Below the pieces are notes generated by a model that was not told the DNA's origin, ran no database searches, and saw only the letters and a program-made list of their open reading frames with translations. Shown here piece after piece: positions 12,289-24,252 of a DNA stretch of 64,000 nt (position 1 is its first letter; each line of letters starts with the position of its first letter). Source of the stretch: Salvator merianae (lineage: Eukaryota > Chordata > Lepidosauria > Squamata > Teiidae); contig QVOM02000053.1 of the NCBI GenBank assembly GCA_003586115.2, forward strand, positions 9,246,187 to 9,310,186, read 5' to 3'. Made by a program: the position numbers and the translations under genes.

Positions 12289-14068
12289 CATGGCACTTTA
12301 TTTTCTGAATGAACGCTGGAGCTAATAAAAGGTTAAAGGACACAGAGTCCTGGAAGATAAACTTTTCATTTTACCTCTAAACACTGAAATTCAGCTTATT
12401 GCAAAATGAGTTCCTCTACCCTGACCCGAAAATGGCCTTATCCCTTGACCTGGAACAGCCTCTGTTTTAATGCTTCAACTGCTACTGTGCATCTCTGGCA
12501 AACTGAAAAAGCCTGTTTTGTTTTAATTCAGCTCATGTTTATTGACATGCAAATAATCAGTCTAGGAACTAGACAGAAGGTGTTTGCTTTTATTCCTCTT
12601 GGTTAAAAATATTACTGCACTGGTCTAATGTCCCTTCATTTCCCCCTCCCATGGATTGGCCTGGAATTGTGTGATTACTGTAGAGTTTCCTCCTTATTTT
12701 ATCAAAAGAAATACTGCATATTATTTTGAAGGTATGGTTCAGCCAAAATGTTTTTGATCATTTTAAGGACAATAATAATTCACAATAAATTGTGAGGGAA
12801 GTAGTCACAGATTTCTGATCTGCGCCCCTGTGTTCACAGTGAAATTTTCAAGCAATCTGAAAAGCGCCATGTTAATAAAATAGTAGAAATAGCAAGATAA
12901 GGCTAAAGGAATGCTGAACACATTGCATTGCTCCCCAACAATGGTCATTCCAATACCCCGAATCTTTGTATTTCGTGATCACAAATAATGGTCACTTCTC
13001 TATTAACAGGGTGAGATGACCTGTAGTGTGTCTTCTGCCACTACATTTTTACTGGTGCTGGTAGAAAGCTCCTGGTGACAATTGCATCACCCCATTTCCA
13101 GTTGTGATTCCTGATGGAGGCGCCATTTTCTGAGGTTGCAGTTTTGCTGCCCCCAGTGGAAGCTCCCGGGAGCACCACTCTAAAGAATGCTTTCCAGCTC
13201 TGCAATGGAGGTGAAGGAGGGGCTGTTAGGTAGTGATCATGGTGCCTTCCTCCACAGACTTCCAAAGAAGCCACCTGGTCATGGAAGTGGAGACCTCACC
13301 AACAGTAACAATTAAAGAGCAGTTTCTCAAAGCCAAAACATATCCTGAAGTGAACATACCTAAAATATCCACCACGAGAATGCACTGCAAAATATTAACA
13401 TACAACAAAACAAGCAGTTAAAACAATGGGATCATCCAGGTGGCTGCAACAAGGGTCATCTGAGGAGCAAGTGACCAGGGCTCTGCTGAGGATGTGGTCC
13501 ACATGAATGGCATCTCCTGGCTTCCAAAATCTTTCCTGCTGTGGAACAGAAGGTCTTCAGCTGCAAAGTTTCTGCCCATCACAGCTTAACATTGGATAAG
13601 AAATGGACTAGAAATTAGCCTTTTAACATTCAGTGATTAATTGGGATGGGCAGAAAGTGCCCCTCTTAATTTGCCTCTTTTACTGCCATCACTTTATATA
13701 GCAGCCATTTAGCCCACCCTGCACCTAGCACTGCTCCCAGGGCAGATTTTGTGCCTTTAAAGGAGCCTATAAGTCCAATGAGAATGGGCACATTTGTCCA
13801 CTAAGCCCTAGGGATGTCCAGGGAGTGATGTTTTGGTTCCATGTAGTGCATGTTATTTCATACCCAGATCAATCTGAAATTTGGCCGTATTTACTGTCAT
13901 AGTAGATCTTATCACAGCATGTCAGCAAAAATTGTATTTGTCTTAGCCTAGCATTAGAAAGATCTTGAAGCTGACCCAATATATTGTAGATGTCTTGGAA
14001 TAGTATTTTACATACAGAAACCACTACTGCCCTCTGTTGTTGGTGGTGAAAGCCTCTGTTTTTGAACA
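12289..14068. other. no gene recognised
   Basis: Mostly unique sequence. The word ctagggatgtcc at about 13809 resembles the tagggatgtgc terminus of family D/E elements, but no partner end was found. Confidence 0.3.
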
Positions 14069-14072
14069 CTAA

Positions 14073-14483
14073 GGGCCTGATCACACTTCAGTGCTAGGGA
14101 GCATCCACATTTTATGGAGGCCTTAGTGATTGGGACCACAACATTGTAGTCCACAGCTGTACCAGGAGCAGCTGAACACCACACCATGGGGACTGTTCCA
14201 GCTTAGAATTTTGCGGAGGCCCTAGTGACCGGGAGTGGCTGGTATGCAGCATTCGCACCTACTTCTGGATGCGAATGCTGCAGGCCGTGACATAGTGCGG
14301 CTGTGCACTCATGCTGTGCCCTGGTTGCCATGGCAGTGGCCAGACATCATGGTGGGTCTGTGAGTGTTGGGAGCTCAATTCTGGGCTGTTCCAGCCCTTG
14401 CAGTGTGGATGGCTACCACACCGTGGCGACTGTTCCATCTTAGAATATTTTCTCCTTCTAAGGTGGAAAGAGTGAAAAGGTCC
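14073..14483. mobile_element. hAT-like MITE, family A copy 2
   Basis: Left end gggcctgatcacacttc and right end gagtgaaaaggtcc are decayed inverted repeats of the family A terminus. The interior carries the family phrase ttgccatggcagtggccag (from about 14328). About 410 bp, non-coding. Confidence 0.6.
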
Positions 14484-14868
14484 AAGGTCCTAGTAGATTT
14501 ACAAGGCACAAACATATTTTGACACTCCAAATAGATTACCGTGTTTGTTCATCTAAATATAGTTCCTGACCATATCAGCTGTCATGATTGGAAACAAGAT
14601 TTCAGGCTGTGAAGGAGAGCAATAGAAGGCATTTGCTATGTGTCTAAAACCAAGCAATTCAGGGATCGTTTTCACTATGCACCTAATACCTTGACACTGT
14701 AGTCTCCTATTTGTTTATAAAATGTCACAAAAACCAAACAAAACTAAACATCCACCACAGGAAGTTGCATTGTGCAGCTGCACTATACTAGGACTGTCCT
14801 GAATAAGACTCCCACGTTATGAGGTTCACTGTAAGTATGGAAGCTCCTAAGTGTATTCTTTATTTTGG

Positions 14869-14985
14869 AGCCAGGTCCTTTAGCAGCTAAGGAACAACCT
14901 CTAACAGCCCCTGTACCACTTCTTTATGCTTCGTAGCACATACACAAGATCACATCTTGCAACCTGATCAAGAGGTAGATTCTGT
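14869..14985. repeat. direct repeat, left copy
   Basis: Homologous to 15443-15570. Shared blocks include tagcacatacacaaga and cctgatc, each in the same order. The copy is more decayed than the right one. The two start about 574 bp apart. Confidence 0.75.
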
Positions 14986-15442
14986 CTTTGATGTTTCTGT
15001 TGCAAATAAAATTAAAAAAATAATAATAATTCCCTTTCCTACCTCATTCTCCTTATATGTTCCACTTCCCTTTCAGCTTTTGTTTGTGATGTTTGCATTA
15101 GTTAAGACTCGTGGAAATGGGCAAAAAGATAAGCATTTCTATTACAAGAATGGTCCCCGGAAATATGGGTCTCTCGTAATCTACAAGAACAACAATGTCA
15201 GCTATAGCTGAGGATGATGAGAACTGCAGTTTGGAAAAGAATTTCTGACCCTCCCCCACCAAAAAATATCTATTTTGCCTGCACCTGCATTGCAGGAATA
15301 TCACAAATGGGATCCTTTTTGTCCCCAGATATTGCTATTTTTATCCTTTTGAGATATTTAGGAAATAGAGTGGAATGGCCCTCTGCTAAAAGGTCATTCC
15401 CTTTGAGAGGAAAATAAAGTATCTTTCACCTCTCTGTTTACA

Positions 15443-15570
15443 GAACCAAGTCCTTCGGCAGCTAGAAAAAGACATCCAGCACCTCCAGGACTTAATTTCG
15501 GCTGGACCACTCTTTTATGCTTCATAGCACATACACAAGAGTACACCTTGCAGCCTGATCCAGAAGTAAA
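15443..15570. repeat. direct repeat, right copy, with an exon-like left edge
   Basis: Second copy of the direct repeat. It is preceded by ttcacctctctgtttacag, a good splice-acceptor sequence, and the following frame reads NQVLRQLEKDIQHLQDLISA and then about seven more codons before a stop. This could be a terminal exon or pseudogene with coiled-coil character, or a coincidence inside an old transposon. The left copy lacks this frame. Confidence 0.4.
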
Positions 15571-16524
15571 TTAAGTTCTTCCACTTCAAGAGAAATGCTA
15601 ATTGACCAAGCAGTGCCTTCACCACCATCATCTACACTTAAACACTCTCATTCAGGCAGCCGGGAAACCGCAAAACAATTTCCTAAAACACTCTTGCTCT
15701 TTATTATTTGTGAAGATTCCATTCTGCCAATATGGCATGAATACGGGATCTGCCCAATAGCAAGGGAGTCAGAAAGTATTGATCTTCACCCACCCCAAAT
15801 TCACAAATATGTAAGTCTGGCCACCCCCGAGATCACCTATGACAAGGCAGGATGACAGTCATCTCACATTATTCTCAGTTTTAATATCTGCAGCTGCACA
15901 GCTCAATAGAGTTTTGATATGTGTGACTCTCACATTCACAATTTAGCTCCATAAACTGGCACTTTCCCATAGTTTGTTCAGAAGAAAAAGGCTTCAAATC
16001 AGAGTTGCTCAGTTTCAGAGCCTTGGCAGTTTCTTATAGTTCTAATAGCAAACACATCTGACTTAGTGACACTGCTGACTTGGGTCATGATGAGTCACGG
16101 CACTGCTGGTTTTGGCACTTGTGAGTGCAAGGCAACATTTCCACAGTGCTGTTTTCAGTGCCCTTAATGTGCCATAGATGTGAAGGGTCTGCATATCCTC
16201 ACGCATTTGTGGCACAGTGGATAATGCTAAAAGAATATGGGGCCTGCACACATCCTGCCCTAAAGGTGGAGTGGGAGCAGTTTGTGAGACTCACTTATAT
16301 TCTTTGCAGTGACATTGATGCCCCTGTTTAATCTAACACATGACATGGCCCATGTTCAGGGTCATTTCCTGTATCCAATGAGTCTTCCTTGGTGGGAAAC
16401 ATCACATCTGGGATATAAAAGTTATCTACCTGCAATATTTGCACAGCCCTGAATAGCAGCAGGCATCAGTTCAGCACACGGCCACTTTCAGAAGAGAGTT
16501 GCAATTAGAACTCTGTTAGCATGC
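15571..16524. other. no gene recognised
   Basis: No recognised coding signal. Parts around 16080-16440 have the GC level and phrasing of the MITE-rich areas, but I found no ends. Confidence 0.3.
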
Positions 16525-16580
16525 TACACTGCTTTTGCAGTCATTGTCCAGATCCTGCCTGAGGCATATGGAAGTCAGTT
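16525..16580. repeat. low-copy dispersed repeat
   Basis: Matches the stretch at about 795-850 (tgcttttgcagtcattgtcc versus its counterpart, then agatcctgcctgaggcatat) and more weakly 28225-28285. The class is unknown. Confidence 0.5.
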
Positions 16581-16914
16581 GCATCTATTTGACAGCAATT
16601 CCTATGACCTTGGGAGGCATTAAAAGCAAAATAAACATTTTCTCCTCTCCTCCCCATGACTTTCTCAGAAGCAGCTCCCCAATCCTTAATTTCCCTATAG
16701 GCATAATTATTTAATATTTGTGAATTTAAATTTAATGGGGTTTTCTAGTAATCTAACTGTAGTGAATAATGAAGGGCTGGAAACAAAGCCCTGGGAAAAA
16801 AGATACACACTTGTTTGCTTGGTTCTAGAGCATTGGCCACCTCATTTTGGCTACACTCATGCACATTAAAAAAATGGCTTGAAAACAGCTTAGAAGCGAC
16901 AGCGTGTGACAGTT

Positions 16915-17263
16915 AATAGTATTCCCATTCTTCTTCTAATCCACAATGAACTCAGAAATTGCAATTTGGAAGTGCATTTTGTAGCCTTATATGTTGCTTT
17001 CGGGTGGGTTGGGAACACTAGTGGGGTGGGCAGCTATTCATTTTTTTGCATTCATATTTGCAGTTCTTGTGATGTTTTCTTCAAATACTTGATCAAATAC
17101 TTTGTTTTCGCAAAGGGGGTGAATAACTCATTCATTTTGCACAAATCCTGAAAATGCAAAAACTCCACATTATTCATTAACTTTTTATTCAGTGCAAATA
17201 TCCACAAATGTGAAATATTCAATTGAGTTTCACGAATGAAAAAGTGCTTTTGTGCATCTCTAC
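16915..17263. mobile_element. composite of MITE family F and family D copy 2
   Basis: The left part (16915-16985) has the family F words cttctaatccaca and ttggaagtgcatttt, also seen at 31731-31862 and 57884-57985. From about 16990 the sequence becomes family D-like (ttttttgcattca, cgaatgaaaaagtgc) and ends at tgtgcatctctac (17251-17263), the D terminus. Either one element was inserted in another, or the two families are related. Confidence 0.5.
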
Positions 17264-17655
17264 TTGCCACCTTTATTTGCTCCTGCTGTGCAGAGAAACA
17301 GTGGTAGCAGAAGTAAATTACCTGCTCCATTTTCGTGCTAGCACCATTATGGGCCAGGGCCATTTCCTCTGCATGCTTCAACAGGGTCAGTCAGAAACTT
17401 CAAAGCTAGGGGAATTTTATTCCCTTGCTTTAGAATTTGCTAAAGCTGGGAGCCACAGCGCATGCAGCTGTCGTGACTCCTGGCTCCAGAGCCAGAGAAG
17501 ATACTACAGCCCAGAGGAGGTCTTCTTGTACTAAGAAGTGGAGTGGAGCGGAGAAGCAGTCTACCTCTCACCCAAGAAGGAACCCAATGGATTTGCATAT
17601 GTTTCAAAGTGGCATAGCCTCATGTTGCTCTCATTTTTTTTACTATTAATGTCAG

Positions 17656-17752
17656 CAGAACAGCACCAGAAGAAGTGGCCATAAGGAACAGTAATGCTCA
17701 CGCCAAGCTGAAAGGCTTTAGCTATGATTACCCTCCTTCAAACAGACACACG
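17656..17752 (+). CDS. possible coding exon (unrecognised)
   Basis: A polypyrimidine stretch and tactattaatgtcag form a plausible acceptor, and cacg followed by gtgagt forms a strong donor at 17753. The 97 bases are open in one frame and would encode about 32 residues including TAPEEVAIRNSNAHAKLKGF. I do not recognise the peptide. Unique CpG-retaining sequence follows directly. It could equally be a non-coding RNA exon or chance; splice signals of this quality occur by chance in long introns. Confidence 0.25.
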
Positions 17753-17756
17753 GTGA

Positions 17757-18060
17757 GTGTTTAACGACCACGCCGCTAAAAACACATATTCCTGGAATTT
17801 TAGGCTGGCCGTAAGGATGCCGAAGAAATGTTTCCCTCATTATTTGGATGTGCTGTTTGAATGTTGTGATCAGTGATTCAAAGCACATGATTCATCAGGA
17901 AGGCGTTTGCTAGGCAGACATGTGAGGAGCTGTCTGCCTCTTCAATCTCCCTGACAGGGCAAAAATGCTGATTTATAGTAAATCATTAAAATCTGCTTAT
18001 TATGGCACTGGTTGTTCTTCTTCTCCACTTCAGGCAGGCATTCTGATCTGCATCATGTCT
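17757..18060. promoter_or_regulatory. candidate conserved non-coding block
   Basis: Unique sequence with retained CpGs (aacgaccacgccgc, ggccgtaaggatgccga) and homeodomain or GATA-like words, with no repeat signatures. Conservation is inferred from texture only. Confidence 0.3.
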
Positions 18061-19327
18061 CTTACAATTTTATACAACAGCTAGCAGTTATTTAAACCAG
18101 AGAGAAATGATCCTCTGTCTTTATTAGTGCATATGAAAGGATATTTTGTTTAAGGAAGACTAATTAACAATGCAGACTCTATTTTCTCACCCAACTTAAA
18201 GGAACAGGAGAAGTAAAAGGAAACAAAAAAGAAAGAAAAAGATTCGGAACAGTGAAAGCCAAATAATCATTTCCTTAAAACAATAAGTTGAAATAAATAT
18301 TGAAAATATTTTTTCCACTTTTAAGGAAATGGAAACCTAGAAAGCAAGCAACTGTTACAAATAACCCACATCCTTCGAATAAAGAAGGAAATAATAAAGG
18401 ATAGTATAAATGTTTTTACATAACTGAGAGTTGTGCATAATTGGTGCAGAACAAGATGCCATATAAATAGAAAATACTAATAAAAATAGACATGTTTTCT
18501 TCTATAATAACTTGAGAAAGTTTGATTTTACTAACTTTTGTTAGTAAAATCAAGAGATGGATGATACAAAACAATTGTGGACAAAAATAATCAAATACAA
18601 AAAAAGGACCATATTATAGATTTTTTTTAAAGTTAAAAAAATTAATTTGACACCTGGGGACATGTTTCCTGCCACTGAATTACAAAGGCATGAATAAACT
18701 GACTCAAAAATTAATCCATACAGCTCTGTCCCCTTAATAATATTAATTCCAGAGAACATAGCAGAGCATAATGCATTTTAAATTAAGTTGGGAAATGCAT
18801 AATTTATATTTGTTTTATTTCTAAAGATATGGGCGCAGATACATTTGAAAGGCAAGAAAAAAGTAGGAAGAACAATTTTTGTCCATCGATGCAAAAAGAT
18901 AAATGAAGTTTCTTTTGCGGCTGCTTTTACTTTTTAAAATATCTGGCAGTATTTTTAGAGTGTTCCAAGAGGAGGACTTCAGCTGTGAATTATTACTGAG
19001 AAAAGATAAACACAGTGAGGGGAGAGAAAATTATTTTTAACATACTGTGAAATGAATATGTTTGTTTAAAATAGAGGAAGGCTGCTAATTCCTAATAAAA
19101 CACTCTCAAATGGATGATTACATATTGCCTTGCGCAAACATCTTTATCCATTCCATGTGTGGACAAAAAGTTGTCAAGATATTGTAATACCAGAGTCGCA
19201 CTGGTGTCACAGTATTGGGTAGGCCCAGGCTCAGTATAGAATAGTACCACAGGTAGGGCATATCATTTAGATTTCAGCAGAGTTCCTTTTCTGGACTACA
19301 TTCCAAACTTAGCATTTGGTAAGTTGA
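18061..19327. other. AT-rich unique sequence with a short perfect hairpin
   Basis: Very AT-rich. The only structure found is a perfect 14 bp inverted repeat (ttgattttactaac / gttagtaaaatcaa) around a TTTT loop at 18522-18553. No exon recognised. Confidence 0.45.
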
Positions 19328-19396
19328 AAGGAAGGAAGGAAGGAAGGAAGGAAGGAAGGAAGGAAGGAAGGAAGGAAGGAAGGAAGGAAGGAAGGA
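19328..19396. repeat. (GGAA)n microsatellite
   Basis: About 17 units of GGAA, pure purine on the + strand. Arrays of GGAA are potential ETS-family binding clusters, but this is a generic property. Confidence 0.97.
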
Positions 19397-20269
19397 CTTT
19401 TCCAAACCTTAGATCTGAATGATAGAAAAGATACCCAAACATCCATCCAATGAAGCTCTTTTTTCCAAAGGCGAAAAGAGAGGGAGAAAACTATGGCGAA
19501 TATATTCATAAACATATATGCAGATAGTGGCTTCACAGAAATATAACTTCAAAAGGGTTATGTGCCAAAGTTTTTGAAGTTTTTGACTGTGATCAGATAT
19601 AACAAAAGGGTGCCTCAGAGAGACAGTGTGTGGCCCTTTTGTCTCCAACCTTCTCTAAATCACCTTTTCTAGCATAGAATGTTTTGGGGGGGGGGGCAGA
19701 CTGGTGTGTAAACAATTCTACCTCAGAGCATCCAAAAAGGTGCCTCAGAGGTGCTTTGTTTTGCTATGTCTGATCACAGTCTTAGTCTGTTCAGAATGTT
19801 CTGTTAAATTTTTATTTCACATCCTTAAGCTACTCTGTCTTTAGTATTGACGTAATTGCCAAAGACCACACTTTGGTACAATGGCACCTTGAGAGCACCC
19901 TGCATCCTCCTTGTATCCTCAATTCTGCAGAAGAGCACAGGGTCTGCTTGGAGACCACAGTCTTACTCTGTTATGCAGCTGCATGTATGTTAAGGTGCTG
20001 TTGTGGCTGAGCGATTTGAAGAGCTCGTCAAAATTCCTCAGTGCTCTCTGATGGCAGTGCTGATGTCTCTTTCCCTCAAGGAAATCTTCTGGTCCCCTTG
20101 GCAGAGTTTGTGTTTTTAAAGACAGAGAATACTCCCACCTTCTGATTTCAAAGCAGGAAACCCACTTTGATTTGGAGGGTGGGAGAAGTCATCCTCCTCA
20201 CCTGTCACATGGTGGTGAGCAAAACTCTTGCTGCCATTTGACAGAGCAAGCGGCAGATTTACCTTGGAT
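19397..20269. other. no gene recognised
   Basis: Contains a G10 run at about 19686-19696 and a short near-direct repeat of gtgcctcagag (about 19610 and 19740). No exon or named repeat. Confidence 0.3.
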
Positions 20270-20345
20270 ATAAATTTATTTATTTATTTAAGAATTTCTA
20301 TCCAGGGGGCAGGTCACAATAATGAAAATATAAAATACATAGAAT
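20270..20345 (+). repeat. squamate SINE/LINE tail fragment
   Basis: A run of tttatttatttatttaag is followed by aatttctatccagggggcag and gtcacaataa, the typical layout of a widespread reptile interspersed-repeat 3' end. I cannot name the family with certainty. Confidence 0.5.
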
Positions 20346-21216
20346 AACTTAAAACTTATTTAAACTACAACCTTCCCTATTCCCTTCCCTAAACATCAAA
20401 GCAAATTTTTTTAAGGTGAAGGGGGAGGGAGCTTTGCTTAAATCTCCCTTCCCGTTCCTATCCAGATTCCATGTTTATGATGGAAAACCAGGGCTGTAGG
20501 CCAGGCTATCAAGTTACATCCTATGAGCTTTTTTTTTTGTGGGGGGGGTGAGGGAGAAGTGTGCTGCATCAGTGCTATATCATGAAAACTGCTTATCCTA
20601 CTTATTTATTTTGACATGTGTGAAATTCCCAGCTCTATTCCAAGAGGCCTCAGACTTCATTGTTCAGAGAGCATGAAGCAATGTTGATCCAAGCAGAAAT
20701 ATTCTGGAAAGTTAGCAGGCTTTCTATAGATCTCTTGAATGTGGGGCTGCCAATGGAAAAGAGGACACAGTTCTTACACATTTCTGAAGAAGACATTTGA
20801 GCAGATCTAGCTTGTCCTGCAAGCAACATGTGTTGACATTTCTTCTACTGTGCTATGTGTTCAGTTCTGGACACTATATTTCCAGAAGAGCATTTACAGG
20901 TTGGAACATACTAATTTCTCAATTTCCCAAGAGTTCTGACTGTCATCTAAGGGCAAACATTCACCCTAACTCCTCTGGGTAACTTCTTCAAGCTTGAGCT
21001 TGCAGTCCATAGATGTTCAGCTGTTTATACCAGTCCAAAACTATGGTCACAATCAGATGCCTGGTTGCAGAAGTTTCTTTGCGCTCCTGAGAACTGACAA
21101 GGGACCCCTGGGCATTATCCATTGGACTCGCCTCTAGGGCTATACCACATGAGATGTCTAGCTCCTCAGATCCTAACTCTGGTTACCAAACTGGGATCTC
21201 TCCAGATCTCCAACTT
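20346..21216. other. no gene recognised
   Basis: Mixed sequence with a T/G homopolymer pair at about 20530-20549. No recognised feature. Confidence 0.3.
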
Positions 21217-21565
21217 AGGGTGCCTCCAGGCAGACGCTCACTAGTAAAGTGCATTTGTTACGGCCGCTCCCAATCGCTACTTCTTCCGGGTGTGAATGCT
21301 ATGCTGCCCAGCATGGCTTCAACTGCAGCTGCAGCTGCACAGTTGTGTGGCATGACTTTGTGACTGCTGTGCAATCGTGCCACATCCTGGGTCACCAGAT
21401 GTTTCCCTGGTCACTGTCATGGTGCAGGTTGCCAGCATTTCCACTCTGAGTGCTGGTAGCCTGTTGCTGGGATATTCCAGCCTTCTCACTGCAAATGGCT
21501 GTTGCACTGCGAGATCTGTTCCATCTTGGAATGTTCAGAAGAAGGAAAGTGTGGAAAGGCCCTTA
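21217..21565. mobile_element. hAT-like MITE, family A copy 3
   Basis: The right end gtgtggaaaggccctta is a family A terminus. The left end near 21217 (gggtgcctccaggcagacgc) is decayed. The interior shows cactgtcatggtgcagg and ttccatcttggaatgttc, as in other copies. It is relatively CpG-rich at about 21260-21290. Confidence 0.55.
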
Positions 21566-21810
21566 AACAACACACCTAAATGGTGAGTTTTCCCAGTTTC
21601 GACATACACAACCTTAGGATTGCAGAAGCAGAGACAAAACTCATGCAAATTCTGAACAGAGAGGCTTTGTGAAGTACAGATGTTTGGCGCAACATGAGAA
21701 AAGCAGGAGTTTGGCTTGCTGCAGTGATTTCTGCTGCCTCTGCATGCATTCAGGGATTATCATTTGAGTGCAGCCAGTCAAGTTGATGATTAGCATCACA
21801 GTTGCATGAG

Positions 21811-21920
21811 GGCTCAAGCAGCAGCATTCCATCTGTTCCTGGACTACAGCTCCCAGCATTCCATTCCAGAAAGGCTGGAAGGTGTAGTCCGGGAGCATCT
21901 GGACAGTTGCTGTTTGAGCC
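21811..21920. mobile_element. palindromic MITE related to the element at 25589
   Basis: Ends ggctcaagcagcagc and gctgtttgagcc are inverted repeats. The middle pairs ctggactacagctccc against gggagcatctgg-type sequence around tccattccagaaaggctgga. The core words (actacagctcccagcattcc) also occur at 25589-25735. Confidence 0.6.
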
Positions 21921-22198
21921 TTTTGGTGTGCATGAATCTATTATTGCTTTCTTGACATGGATGCTTCTGTTTGGATCCTTGAAGGCCCTGTTCATTTTGC
22001 ATATGACACTTGAGCAGTTCTTCAGCCTCTGACGTTCCCTGGCCTCCAAAGTTGCAGGATGGGGGGATTACTGTGGCAGGCTACAAACAGCTCCTTTCAG
22101 AGGCCCTTTCTGGGAGTCTGGTGCTGGTGCTGGGATCCGTGTACCACCTAGTTCAGTCCAGTGATATTATAGTGATAGCTCCAAGGACCTTGTGCATG

Positions 22199-22300
22199 AA
22201 ATTTCCAGCTAGGGTGTAATATGCTGGACCATGGAGGCATTCTGTCTGCACCCTCTCCATGGTCCAGTGTACCAAAGTGGAATACTGGTGGACTGCCAAT
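22199..22300. mobile_element. MITE remnant, family B copy 2
   Basis: Homologous to about 4205-4310. A perfect 12 bp hairpin, tggaccatggag and ctccatggtcca, spans 22225-22266. The boundaries of the full element are not resolved. Confidence 0.5.
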
Positions 22301-22530
22301 AGAGTTGTACCATATCTCACTCAATGACCTGGTTCCCTGCAGATGGATCAGTCTACTGGGAGGACTTGGCCTCCAATAAACCAGTCTGCTACCTAGGCCA
22401 AACCATTCTAAGGGCTGTACTGGGGTGGTTTAAGGGCTGCTGTGGAAAGGACCCAAGATTCCTAGGTCCTTGGTTAGGACTCGAATCACAACAGTAAAAC
22501 CAGCCTGGGACTGTGAAAGTCAACTGTAGA

Positions 22531-22597
22531 AAGGAAGGAAGGAAGGAAGGAAGGAAGGAAGGAAGGAAGGAAGGAAGGAAGGAAGGAAGGAAGGAAG
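22531..22597. repeat. (GGAA)n microsatellite
   Basis: About 17 units of GGAA, uninterrupted. Confidence 0.97.
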
Positions 22598-22754
22598 AGG
22601 TCTTGAAATTTCCTTTGCTGATCTTTAGTGAATTTTGTATCATGGTAGCATAGATGCTCTTGTGTCTAACTCAGCTTCTGGTGATTACATTGACATATCC
22701 TTACAGCTTTCTAAGCAATGATACTGAAGCGGTTTGCTAAACTGCTGCCTTTTA

Positions 22755-22815
22755 AGGAGTTGAATCTGGGACCTTCTGCATGCCAAGTAAATGCCCTCTC
22801 AAGCACAAAAGTTTT
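22755..22815 (-). repeat. tRNA-derived SINE head, reversed
   Basis: On the minus strand the order is a decayed box A, then ttggcatgcagaaggtccca, then the box B-like gattcaactcc. It is the same tRNA(Ala)-like SINE as at 6431, but more degraded in box A. Confidence 0.65.
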
Positions 22816-23099
22816 TTGTTTTTTTTTAAGGTTCCAAAAAAGCAGCTATTCTAGCCCAGGTTTCTTATGTCTGCCAGCATTTGTGATGTTTCATATATGC
22901 GTAAAAATCTCTCCAAAGAAATACTGTAACACATCCAAATGTCTAAGATATATTTACAATTATGCTTGCAGACAAATTTATGAAGATGCCCAAGGCTAAC
23001 CCATTAACAGAGAAACATCATGTCTCCCATTTGTAGAATTATTTTGTAGTTTATTTCAGGCAATGGATGGGGTGAAGGGCTATCGTGCATACAATACTT

Positions 23100-23335
23100 A
23101 AGAAAAAATGATAATCAGACACTTTAACACTTTTAAATCATAATGTTACATTACATTGCAACACCTTGCTTTTCTTACAACTCTTGGCAATTCGCCTCCC
23201 AAGAGACCATCATTCTTTCGAGAAAATAAGATATTTCATTTGGAACAATCCCGAAGAGACTTCTTAGACTCGAGGGCATTTTTTAATATAAGAAAAAAGA
23301 CAATTTACACACAAGAGTATGGCTGTTGATGCGAT
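23100..23335. promoter_or_regulatory. candidate conserved non-coding block
   Basis: Unique AT-rich block with several retained CpGs (aattcgcc, ctttcgag, cccgaaga, actcgagg) between repeat-rich flanks. Regulatory status is inferred from texture only. Confidence 0.3.
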
Positions 23336-23479
23336 AATTGAGAACCACTTGGTGAAAATGTCTTTTTCTTTCTACAATTGCTGCTTTTGGACTTTTTCCC
23401 CCTAGTTACACATGCACAGATGCACACACACACACAGATGAAAAAAAAAATTAAATGATTGCATCCAACCTAGCTGATC

Positions 23480-23907
23480 TTGGGCTTTTTTGCACTTTCC
23501 ACCTGAGAACTTAGATAATTATCCTGTTCTTAAGTGGAACAAACCTCGCACATGAAAGCCATTTGCACTGCAAGAACTGGGACATACTGGCAATGGGATA
23601 CCAGCATCCACAGTGTGAATGCTGGTGGCCCGTGCCATGACAACAGCCAGGGAAACTTCTGGCCACTGCCATGGCAACTGGGAACATGGCATGACTGTGC
23701 ATCCACAGCCATGCTGTGCCGCTCAGCATTCACACATGGAAGAGGGTGCAATCGCTGTGTACTGGGATCATTCTAGCTACTCCTGATATAACTGTGGAGC
23801 ATGATTTTGTGCTCCACAGTAGTAAGCGAGAGCCTCTGCATGGTGCAGATGCACTACACTAGTGAGCATCCCAACACTCACTAGTGTAAAGCGTGGAAAG
23901 GCCCTTT
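23480..23907. mobile_element. hAT-like MITE, family A copy 4
   Basis: Right end gcgtggaaaggcccttt; the left end gggcttttttgcactttcc is a decayed counterpart. The interior has ctgccatggcaactgggaac and a hairpin-forming gtggagcatgattttgtgctccac at about 23793-23817 (arms gtggagca / tgctccac). Non-coding. Confidence 0.6.
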
Positions 23908-24252
23908 AAGATATAAGGCTTAAATTGGAACAGAAATAAATACTTAACATATAAATTGTTATATGGTATTATTTATTCAGAAACACTTCAAGAAGCTGCA
24001 AAAAGGGAATTGCACCAAAGAGGCTGCAAATATCTCACAGGATTTGAGACAAATTTCGGAGCCACTGTTTGCACAAATTTTGTACTGTAGAATGACCTTC
24101 CTATGTTGATACATGGTGCATAACCTATTACTGTAATGCATTGTGTAGGGAACTGCCTTTGAAGATTACCTAGATATTTTATCTTAAGACAGTTTCACAA
24201 AGCTTTTGTCAGTTGAGGTTGTTAGGTAAGCCATGGAATCAGGTTTGACTCC

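Noticed and set aside
12039..12308. Open frames on both strands
   Set aside because: Produced by the GAAA array (KERK and FLSF units).
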